Part shown: positions 57,632-64,000 of the stretch, in pieces
How the letters are laid out: every line of letters begins with the position of its first letter
Position numbering within the stretch: position 1 is the stretch's first letter
Origin: an uncultured Rubripirellula sp.
GTDB taxonomy: Bacteria; Planctomycetota; Planctomycetia; Pirellulales; Pirellulaceae
Length of the DNA stretch: 64,000 nucleotides
Reading direction: 5' to 3'
NCBI GenBank assembly: GCA_938045805.1
Contig: CALIBL010000025.1
Span: 43,443 to 107,442, forward strand
The notes under the pieces: generated by a model
The model's input: the letters and a program-made list of their open reading frames with translations, nothing else
Told to the model about the DNA's origin: nothing
Database searches by the model: none
Translations under genes and position numbers: made by a program

Positions 57632-58597
57632 GTGCGTGTGATTACTTTGTTATTGATTCTTGTTTCGCTCGCTGCTTGCGGGAGAGTTGACGCGCAGGAA
57701 ACTCCAGAGACGGTTTTCTCCGGTCCCCAAGCTGGTGAGGCAGTCCCTCCTCTGACAGTCGAAATTTTGACAGGGGATCAGGCGGGTGAAACGGTTGATT
57801 TACGGAAGAGGTTTGAAGGTAAGCCGAGCGTGATTTTCTTCATACATCAGCTGACTCGACCTGGGTTTGGTTTGATGAGAACCATCACGGATTTTGCGTC
57901 GCAGAGAACGCTCGCATCCAACCGGTCAAAGGAGACACCGGCATCCGAAGACAAGCTACCGGTCGGTGTGGTTTTTTTGACCGCAGACAAAACCGAAACA
58001 ATTCAGTGGGCTAGTAACGTCAAACGCTTATTTAATGAGTCAGTGATCTACGGTGTTTCACCTGATGGGATCGAAGGCCCCGGAGCCTATGGCCTGAATC
58101 GTCATGTCATTTTGACCGTACTGGTTTGCGATCCATCCAAGGTTGTTAAGAATTTCGCTTTGGTACAGCCGCAACTGCAGGCTGATGGTCCCGCGATGCT
58201 CGAGGCAATTGTTCAGGTTACCGGTGGTGGTGAGGTTCCCAGTCTTGATCAATTGGATCCAAATGGACGCGGCATGATGCGTCAACGTTCGGGTGCAGGT
58301 CCAGCGATGACACCCGAATTGACCCAACAGTTGCGAGGGCTCATTTCAAAAAACGCAGATGAATCGCAGGTGAAGCAGCGTGCCGAGGAACTGGAGAAAT
58401 ATCTCGAGCAGCACCCTGAGGGGAAGAAGGAGATTGCTCGTATTGTGAATACAATTATCGGTTCCGGGAAACTAGAGGATTACGGCACCCCGGCCGCTCA
58501 ACGTATTCTGATGCAATGGAAGGAAAAGTACCGTGATTTTGCTCCGAGCCAAAATCGGGGTGGAGATCCGAATGCGAAGCCGCAGAGTAGGGACTGA
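57632..58597 (+). CDS. Exported thioredoxin-fold-like protein lacking redox cysteines
   Basis: The GTG at 57632 is preferred (GGAG about 8 bases upstream); a longer frame opens at GTG 57596. The 321-residue product begins with a signal peptide MRVITLLLILVSLAACGR, whose LAAC could be a lipobox. The next region resembles redoxin/AhpC-TSA proteins (AGEAVPPLTVEILTGDQAG, KPSVIFFIHQLTRPGF), but the position of the CxxC active site reads HQLTRP and only one further cysteine (in VLVCDP) occurs, so it is unlikely to be a thiol oxidoreductase. The C-terminal ~100 residues are helical and polar. It sits between DUF1501 and DUF1549 genes and overlaps the latter. Function unknown; binding or scaffolding is possible. 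Confidence 0.75.
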   Translation: MRVITLLLILVSLAACGRVDAQETPETVFSGPQAGEAVPPLTVEILTGDQAGETVDLRKRFEGKPSVIFFIHQLTRPGFGLMRTITDFASQRTLASNRSKETPASEDKLPVGVVFLTADKTETIQWASNVKRLFNESVIYGVSPDGIEGPGAYGLNRHVILTVLVCDPSKVVKNFALVQPQLQADGPAMLEAIVQVTGGGEVPSLDQLDPNGRGMMRQRSGAGPAMTPELTQQLRGLISKNADESQVKQRAEELEKYLEQHPEGKKEIARIVNTIIGSGKLEDYGTPAAQRILMQWKEKYRDFAPSQNRGGDPNAKPQSRD

Positions 58598-61010
58598 GAA
58601 AGTGTTGCGATTTTGGTTAATCCACCAAGGTTTGGTTTCATGCATTGCTGATTCCCTGCGATGTGACTCCTTTCGCAGTGTATCGATTCGTGAGGCGGTT
58701 AATCGTCGCCAACTTGTCTACTGCTTTCTTTTCTCGCTGAGTTCCTTCGCATTCTCGGTTCAGAAGGCTGAGGCACAATCTTTCCAACGCGTGGTTACGC
58801 CGGTCCTCACCAAGGCCGGTTGCAATCAAGGATCATGTCACGGAGCGGCGGCGGGTCGCGGCGGTTTTCGCCTTTCTCTTTACGGCAGTGATCCGGAGGC
58901 GGATTATCGTGAGATCGTTTTTCAGCTCGGTGGACGTCGCCTTCATCGTCTAGATCCCGAGAGAAGTTTGTTACTGCTCAAGGCGACCGAGACCGTGGAG
59001 CATGGTGGTGGACAGCGGCTGATTGCCGGTGGAGAGGGAGCAGAAAGAATCGCTGATTGGGTGCAGCGTGGCGCTTACTGGCATCAATCTTCTGAAGGTT
59101 CATCCGCCACTAATGTTTCGGAAACTGCTAGCGGTGGTCAGGCTGAAGAACACGCTGTCGGGGTTGCCAAACTTCTCGAGGTCAAGGTCATACCATCCTC
59201 GGTGGTATTGCCTTCGGCGGGGTCATCCTTCCGGTTGAACGCACAGGCGACCTTTGATGACGGCACTCAAGAGAATGTTACCAACTGGACCGTATTTGAT
59301 CCGGACGACGAATCGGCTCTAACGGTGGATCCTGAGTCTTGCGAAGTGACCGTCTTGCGGACAGGGAGACATTTGTTGATCGCGAGGTATCTGAACCGTG
59401 TCACGCCAGTAGAGATACTGGTGCCGTTTTCTTCAGGGGAATCTACCACGCCGTTAGCAGATGTATCCTCCTCGAAGTTGGCGGATGACAGTGATCGAGG
59501 TTCATCGGGAAACCTTCCGTCAGATCAGATCATTGATTCTTGGGTGGATCAACGAATCCAAGTACTTGGTCTGCAGAAGTCTCCACCTTGTGATGATGCA
59601 ACGTTTCTACGTCGGTGTAGTCTCGATTTGGTAGGCCGCCTACCGACCGAGGTTGAGTCACAGGATTACTTCAAGCAACCTTTCAGCGAGAGAAGAGGTT
59701 GGTTGATTGATTCTCTACTTGGGTCGGAATCGTTTAATCGATACTGGACCCTTCAGCTTGCGAAGTTATTCCGTCTTCGATCCCTACCCAGCTCAGATGC
59801 CGCAGTGGCTAAGTACCACGCTTGGATCGGCGATCAGCTTGAAAGCGACTTGGGATATGATCAAATCGTCAAAGCATTGCTAACCGCAAGGGGAGATGTT
59901 TCGGAGATTGGTGCGGCTAATTTCCTACGAACCGCGAACGGTCCGCGTGAGCGGGCCGAGTTGGTTAGTGAAGTGATGATGGGGAGTCGGTTGCGTTGTG
60001 CTAACTGCCACGACCATCCTCTCGATCAATGGACGCAGGACGATTATCACGGTCTCGCTGCGATTCTTGCAACGATCAGCGTGGGACAGCAGGTTCAAAA
60101 TCAACCCGACGGTAGAGTCACTCATCCCAAAACGGGGCAGGACGCGTTACCTAAGTTACCGGCCGGAGGATATCTCGCGCAGAAAAGTCTGGGATCTACT
60201 GATGCACCCGATTCAATCACCGAAACGACGTTGAGCGATGCTTTCACTCAGTGGTTACTTGATGACAAGAATCCTTATTTTGCCAAAACGATGGTGAATC
60301 GGCTATGGAAGTCCATGATGGGGCGTGGCTTAGTTGATCCAGTGGATGACTTTCGTCAAACCAATCCTCCAACGCATCCCGAACTCTTGGATCAGCTAAC
60401 GCAAGACTTCATTCGCTCTGGTTACGATCTTCGTGCAACGCTTCGGTTGATTGCCAGCAGTCATGCATACCAGCGAAGTTCCGCAACAACGCCTAGCAAT
60501 GAAGCGGACCAGTTTTTCTATTCGCACTTTTACGACCAGCCATTGGAGCCAGAGGTTTTATCCGATGCCATCTCCGATGTCCTTCAAGTTTCAATCGCCT
60601 ATGGGCAGCAGCCGCTTGGTACCCGTGCGGTCGACTTGGTACATCCGCAGATTGAGTCGCGGGCATTGGATGTATTGGGACGCTGTTCTCGGGAGAGTTC
60701 TTGTGAGTCCAGTGGTGAGTCCAGTAACAGTGGTTTGAGTGAAAAACTGTTCTTATTGAACGGTGAGTTCATCAATGGAAGATTGAAGTCGGAGGAGGGG
60801 CGTCTTGCGCGGTTGCTTAGCCAAGGCAGTTCTCCCCTCGAAATCATACAGAACTTCTACCGAGCCGCACTGCAGCGTTCGCCGGATCCCCGAGAACTCG
60901 CTTACTGGGAGGGACAACTCAATGATTGCCCCGTTGATGAGTATCAAGAATTTCTCGGTGATTTTGTATGGAGTTTGATTGCTTCGCGTGAGTTTACTCA
61001 CAAAGATTAG
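58533..61010 (+). CDS. DUF1549/DUF1553 protein with Ig-like (BIG2-type) domain and atypical heme motif
   Basis: The GTG at 58533 has AAGGA upstream and overlaps the preceding gene by 65 bases; a GTG at 58602 just after that gene's stop is an alternative. A signal segment (LVYCFLFSLSSFAFSVQKAEA) precedes a cytochrome-like domain with CNQGSCHG, four residues between cysteines instead of two, then the conserved AGRGGFRLSLYGSDPEADY. A bacterial Ig-like domain follows (LNAQATFDDGTQENVTNWTVF), then DUF1549 (FLRRCSLDLVGRLPTEVE), ending CANCHDHPLDQW, and DUF1553 (YFAKTMVNRLWKSMMGRGLV). This is a distinct branch from the other four DUF1549/DUF1553 genes here. It is followed 4 bases later by a DUF1501 gene. 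Confidence 0.88.
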   Translation: MILLRAKIGVEIRMRSRRVGTEKVLRFWLIHQGLVSCIADSLRCDSFRSVSIREAVNRRQLVYCFLFSLSSFAFSVQKAEAQSFQRVVTPVLTKAGCNQGSCHGAAAGRGGFRLSLYGSDPEADYREIVFQLGGRRLHRLDPERSLLLLKATETVEHGGGQRLIAGGEGAERIADWVQRGAYWHQSSEGSSATNVSETASGGQAEEHAVGVAKLLEVKVIPSSVVLPSAGSSFRLNAQATFDDGTQENVTNWTVFDPDDESALTVDPESCEVTVLRTGRHLLIARYLNRVTPVEILVPFSSGESTTPLADVSSSKLADDSDRGSSGNLPSDQIIDSWVDQRIQVLGLQKSPPCDDATFLRRCSLDLVGRLPTEVESQDYFKQPFSERRGWLIDSLLGSESFNRYWTLQLAKLFRLRSLPSSDAAVAKYHAWIGDQLESDLGYDQIVKALLTARGDVSEIGAANFLRTANGPRERAELVSEVMMGSRLRCANCHDHPLDQWTQDDYHGLAAILATISVGQQVQNQPDGRVTHPKTGQDALPKLPAGGYLAQKSLGSTDAPDSITETTLSDAFTQWLLDDKNPYFAKTMVNRLWKSMMGRGLVDPVDDFRQTNPPTHPELLDQLTQDFIRSGYDLRATLRLIASSHAYQRSSATTPSNEADQFFYSHFYDQPLEPEVLSDAISDVLQVSIAYGQQPLGTRAVDLVHPQIESRALDVLGRCSRESSCESSGESSNSGLSEKLFLLNGEFINGRLKSEEGRLARLLSQGSSPLEIIQNFYRAALQRSPDPRELAYWEGQLNDCPVDEYQEFLGDFVWSLIASREFTHKD

Positions 61011-61014
61011 GTAG

Positions 61015-62646
61015 GTGGAAACGAGGGATCATTTTGTGAATCACACGCGAGTGAACTTCATGAATCAAGACACATCGAGATCGTTTGTTGCTTGTCGGGA
61101 TGCAAAACTTTGCGTCTTGCCTCGCTCTGCTTTTCATTCAACACGATCGCGTGCGTTTGATCGTCGAGATTTTATTCGACTTGGCTCATTGTCGGCTGGG
61201 GGGCTCGCATTGGGCGTTTCAGGCGGTTTCGGCCTTGCGGATTGGTTGAAGTTGCAGCGGCTACAAGCTGCACAGCCTTCTCCTTTCACAAACTCAGGTA
61301 CCGATGGCGATGATCCTGGCGGTGGGTCACCGGCTAAGTCTTGTATTTTGATTTGGTTGGATGGTGGACCAAGTCATCTGGAAACCTTTGATCCAAAGCC
61401 TGAAGCACCTCAAGAGGTACGAGGCCCCTTGGGGACGATCGCAACGAGTGTTCCCGGTATCCGACTGGGCGAATGTTTGCCCAAGACGGCCGAAGTGATG
61501 GATCAGGTCGCTTTGATTCGCTCGGTGACCTCGCCGCTAGGTGAGCACCAATTTGGTACTCACTACATGATGACCGGTTATCAGCCAACACCTGTCCTTG
61601 AATATCCAGCCTTCGGTGCGGTGGTTTCGCACGCTCGGACTACTCCTAGTATCTTGCCCAAAAATATTGCGGTGCCCCAATTTCAAGTCGGCGGAGCAGG
61701 GATGACTGGCGGGGGTTTTCTTCCGCCCCATCATCAGCCTTTTTCTGTCGGCGGCGATCCTTCTAGGCAAGACTTCGAAGTCCGTGACCTCGACTTCTAT
61801 CCCGGAGTGGGGAGGGAGCGAGTTGATCGTCGTATGGCGTTCGTGGAATCTTTGAATCAGATGCGAGATTTGAGGCTACAGAACGAGAGGTTTCAGAAGA
61901 AGGAGTTTCAGAATCCGTTGCAGGACCCCGGCAACGCAGTGGGTCAACTCAATGCCTTAGGTACACCTTCGGAGCCTGTTCAATCAAGCGGCGGATCCGA
62001 GAAAGTTGGGATCGACCCTGATCTTCGCAAAGCTTACGAGTTGATGACTTCCCGCGCTGCGCAAGAAGCATTTGAAGTTCAGCAGGAATCTGATGCGGTA
62101 CGCCAAGCTTACGGTTCAAAGACCGTCGGGCAGTGTTGTTTACTTGCAAGACGATTGGTCGAACGTGGTGTACCGTTCGTGACGGTGAACCACAAAGGTT
62201 GGGACACACACAATCAGCTTGTCACTCGACTCAAGGATGGATTCGCTGGGGCGAAGACCCCCATTGGTTTGATTCCCTCCCTTGACCAAGCTCTCAACGC
62301 ATTACTCGTCGATCTTGGGCAACGCGGGATGCTCGACGAGACACTCGTGGTGGTCATGGGTGAATTTGGCCGTACTCCAAAGTTGAATACCGCAGGAGGA
62401 CGAGATCATTGGCCGAGGGTCTTCAGTGTGCTGATGGCTGGTGGTGGGATTCGCGGCGGCCAAGTGGTGGGCAGCAGTGATGCGATTGGTGAGTCGCCGG
62501 CCGATCGTCCGGTTACGCCGTCGGATCTAGCCGCAACGATCTATTCGCGTCTGGGGCTCGATCCCAGCACCGAGATCCACACCCCTGATGGTCGACCGGT
62601 ACGGCTCACTCCGGATGGATCCGAGGTGATTTCCGAACTGATCTAA
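61015..62646 (+). CDS. DUF1501 family protein, Tat-exported
   Basis: A 543-residue DUF1501 protein with GTG start at 61015, 4 bases after the preceding stop; ATG at 61060 is an alternative. The twin-arginine motif is FDRRDFIRLGSLSAGGLALG. Core motifs are LDGGPSHLETFDPKPEAP, GIRLGECLPKTAEVMDQ, HKGWDTHNQLVTRL, TLVVVMGEFGRTPKLN and GGRDHWPRVFSVLMAGGG. It belongs to the GEFGRTP branch with GRDHW in place of GRDHN, distinct from the copies at 20798 and 22280 and matching the distinct DUF1549 branch of its partner. Last gene of the plus-strand run; a convergent gene follows on the minus strand. Confidence 0.92.
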   Translation: METRDHFVNHTRVNFMNQDTSRSFVACRDAKLCVLPRSAFHSTRSRAFDRRDFIRLGSLSAGGLALGVSGGFGLADWLKLQRLQAAQPSPFTNSGTDGDDPGGGSPAKSCILIWLDGGPSHLETFDPKPEAPQEVRGPLGTIATSVPGIRLGECLPKTAEVMDQVALIRSVTSPLGEHQFGTHYMMTGYQPTPVLEYPAFGAVVSHARTTPSILPKNIAVPQFQVGGAGMTGGGFLPPHHQPFSVGGDPSRQDFEVRDLDFYPGVGRERVDRRMAFVESLNQMRDLRLQNERFQKKEFQNPLQDPGNAVGQLNALGTPSEPVQSSGGSEKVGIDPDLRKAYELMTSRAAQEAFEVQQESDAVRQAYGSKTVGQCCLLARRLVERGVPFVTVNHKGWDTHNQLVTRLKDGFAGAKTPIGLIPSLDQALNALLVDLGQRGMLDETLVVVMGEFGRTPKLNTAGGRDHWPRVFSVLMAGGGIRGGQVVGSSDAIGESPADRPVTPSDLAATIYSRLGLDPSTEIHTPDGRPVRLTPDGSEVISELI

Positions 62647-62778
62647 TCAAGCGTCCATTGATCTTTGCATTCAGGTCAGCCAGCTTGATGTTAGCCAGTG
62701 TTTTACGACGCAGTTCAACTTGCCGACGATCACAATCCTGAGACGGCTACCGCTTTGACCTCAGAAGGTCCACCAAGA

Positions 62779-63534
62779 CTAGGGCAGTGTATTTGGCTTC
62801 CGCCAATCGAGTTCTTTGATCGGTTGGGGAGTTGTTTGAGGAAGCGTTGGAGTCGTCACGCTAGGCGAGGCGTTGATGGGGCTCGGCTGAGATTCTGAAA
62901 CCGTGACGTTTTTGGGTTCATCAGTGAGTGATTCGGTGTAATTCGCATGGACCGGTAAAGTCGACGCCCATTGGGATGCGATCACCTGTGTTTGGGAATG
63001 ATCTGGTGAGGCTCCTTCGTTCGGTCGGTTGGGACCGTTCGTTGTACCGGATACTTGCGTCAGGTCAGTTGCAGGTAGACCTTGTCTGAAACTCAGGGGC
63101 GTGGTTAGCTCGCTGCGGGTCGCCGGTGTCGTGCTGGACCGTGGGCCAAAACTTTCCGGCCAAACCTCGTCATCGGATTGCTGATTCGCACCAGTGTTTG
63201 GTGCGTTCGGTCTTGGTGCCGGAAGTTGTCTGATTGGCGATTGATTGGTGTCTGTACCTTGTCGCTCATCCTGCTCACCGAGTCGTTCAGAGGTTTTGTT
63301 CGGATCTTGCAGTGTCGATGAATGCAAGTAAGAGCCGGTTGCGGGGGGGGCAACGCGAGTTTGTCCAAAGAAAGAGAACAGGCTGTTGTTGGCAGCGGAG
63401 TTTTGCCGGAATCCGTTGAACGGAGGAGAACCGGATTTGCATCCGACGGAGCCAAATCCCAGAAAAATACATGCGAATCCTACGACAGGTAAGGTTGTTC
63501 GCCAACGCTGATCATTCACGGACCGATTAGCCAT
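62779..63534 (-). CDS. Putative lipoprotein, low-complexity, function unknown
   Basis: The ATG at 63532-63534 gives 251 residues; in-frame starts exist at 63546 and 63621. The N-terminus MANRSVNDQRWRTTLP is followed by a hydrophobic stretch and a lipobox (FGSVGC), so it is likely an envelope lipoprotein. The remainder is rich in Pro, Ser, Thr, Gln and Asn, with no recognisable domain, and ends KELDWRKPNTLP. I do not recognise the family. It is divergent from the partial gene at 63841, with a large palindrome between them. Confidence 0.65.
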   Translation of the reverse strand: MANRSVNDQRWRTTLPVVGFACIFLGFGSVGCKSGSPPFNGFRQNSAANNSLFSFFGQTRVAPPATGSYLHSSTLQDPNKTSERLGEQDERQGTDTNQSPIRQLPAPRPNAPNTGANQQSDDEVWPESFGPRSSTTPATRSELTTPLSFRQGLPATDLTQVSGTTNGPNRPNEGASPDHSQTQVIASQWASTLPVHANYTESLTDEPKNVTVSESQPSPINASPSVTTPTLPQTTPQPIKELDWRKPNTLP

Positions 63535-63840
63535 ATCCAGCCCCATGGGCAAGCGAGTCGATGGATGGATTCTTTGGTGTAAACGCAAGGTCGATGGGAA
63601 GGGAGCCGTCGTTACCGACATGGCTCATCTTCGCTCAGGCACTCAGAAACCATTTCTTTAGCAAATCTTGCAAAACAACCGAAAGACCACTGCCCGTTGC
63701 CATCGCTTAGCTAGCTAAGTGATGGCTGGGTGCGATTGTAGTGGCTCTATCAACGGTTTTGGCTTTAGCGTTCATTAGGAAAGAGCCGATGATACGACTT
63801 GTGCGGATGAGCGCTCATGGAGATCCGCGGAAGGTATGCG
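63535..63840. other. Divergent intergenic region with palindrome
   Basis: About 305 bases between the lipoprotein gene and the exported-protein gene. It holds the 28-base palindrome at 63699-63726 and presumably promoters for both directions. No other structure was seen. Confidence 0.5.
63699..63726. promoter_or_regulatory. 28-base near-perfect palindrome between divergent genes
   Basis: The 14-base core CTTAGCTAGCTAAG is a perfect palindrome; a single G/T position on each side is followed by perfect GCCATC / GATGGC arms, so 13 of 14 positions pair. Its place between two divergent starts (165 bases from the minus-strand start, 115 from the plus-strand start) fits an operator for a dimeric regulator. 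A transcribed hairpin is possible instead; there is no T-run. Confidence 0.45.
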
Positions 63841-64000
63841 ATGAAATCCCGGCCCAAACATAGGTGTTCGCTAATGCGACGCTACTTGAATCTTAGATCT
63901 TTGTCTCTTTCTGCCGTGCTCGCTTGCAGTGGTTTGTCCGCACAACAGGTGGAAGGTCCCAGCATCCAGACGCTATCGGTTCCCGTCTCTCAGGCGAAAT
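63841..64000 (+). CDS. Exported protein, N-terminal fragment (cut by window edge)
   Basis: An open frame from ATG 63841 runs to the window end, 53 residues. GGAAGG lies 6 bases upstream, a good ribosome binding site. The N-terminus MKSRPKHRCSLMRRYLN is basic and followed by a signal-like hydrophobic stretch (SLSLSAVLACSGLSAQQ). Too little is visible for a family call; it could be a lipoprotein, as the segment has LACS. Confidence 0.6.
   Translation, partial: MKSRPKHRCSLMRRYLNLRSLSLSAVLACSGLSAQQVEGPSIQTLSVPVSQAK

Noticed and set aside
60700..60730. Short tandem repeat (GTGAGTCCAGT) inside the DUF1549 gene at 58533
   Set aside because: Two copies only, encoding a Ser/Glu-rich surface stretch; ordinary coding low complexity.
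1..64000. Search for tRNA, rRNA, CRISPR arrays, transposases and att-type direct repeats
   Set aside because: None could be supported by reading the gaps; a covariance-model or repeat search would be needed to exclude small RNAs.

Overview
The window looks like a chromosome segment of a marine planctomycete, probably close to Rhodopirellula/Pirellulaceae. The evidence is protein content: three one-domain sulfatases plus a double sulfatase, five DUF1549/DUF1553 proteins with planctomycete-type cytochrome c motifs, five twin-arginine DUF1501 proteins, a DUF1552 + DUF1592/1588/1585 pair, a PVC-type membrane-bound dehydrogenase and a large surface protein with the N-terminal LExRxLLA-type motif. 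Many genes lack a clear Shine-Dalgarno and several start with GTG or TTG. I saw no rRNA, tRNA, CRISPR array, transposase or phage gene.

Layout. 1-2100 (-): RND efflux pump (inner-membrane pump cut by the window edge, plus lipoprotein adaptor). 2433-9025 (-): a tightly packed operon reading TPR protein -> ExbB/TolQ -> ExbD/TolR -> membrane-anchored terpene-cyclase-fold protein -> QueG. 9192-12572 (-): a cell-surface metalloprotease-like dockerin protein. 12716-25128 (+): sulfatase, two DUF1549/DUF1553 proteins, two DUF1501 proteins, sulfatase. 25134-29718 (-): another DUF1501 + DUF1549/DUF1553 pair, then a sulfatase at 30154 (+). 31763-36911 (-): housekeeping genes (a nuclease-fold-like protein, PyrE, a LysM L,D-transpeptidase, L-serine dehydratase, a CPXCG zinc-ribbon protein). 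37090-40035 (+): a fused double sulfatase. 40082-43573 (-): DUF1552 + DUF1592-type pair. 43719-46938 (+): SGNH hydrolase/TPR protein and an enolase-superfamily sugar-acid dehydratase-like enzyme. 47029-49189 (-): the two halves of a Tm-1-like protein as separate genes. 49284-52391 (-): PVC-type dehydrogenase/HEAT/cytochrome protein. 52859-62646 (+): a second DUF1549/DUF1553-DUF1501 operon with a cysteine-poor thioredoxin-fold lipoprotein in the middle. 62779-63534 (-) and 63841-64000 (+): a lipoprotein and the start of an exported protein, divergently transcribed across a 28-bp palindrome.

How it fits together (inference): the sulfatases, heme-binding DUF1549/DUF1553 proteins and Tat-exported DUF1501 proteins probably act together outside the cytoplasm on sulfated polysaccharides. 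Two neighbouring DUF1549/DUF1553 proteins carry different carbohydrate-binding-like insertions, which supports that reading. The ExbB/ExbD-type motor operon ends in a protein built like TonB (membrane anchor, long acidic linker, periplasmic domain) but with an alpha/alpha-barrel effector domain; this and the DUF1549/DUF1501 loci are the best candidates for undescribed systems here.
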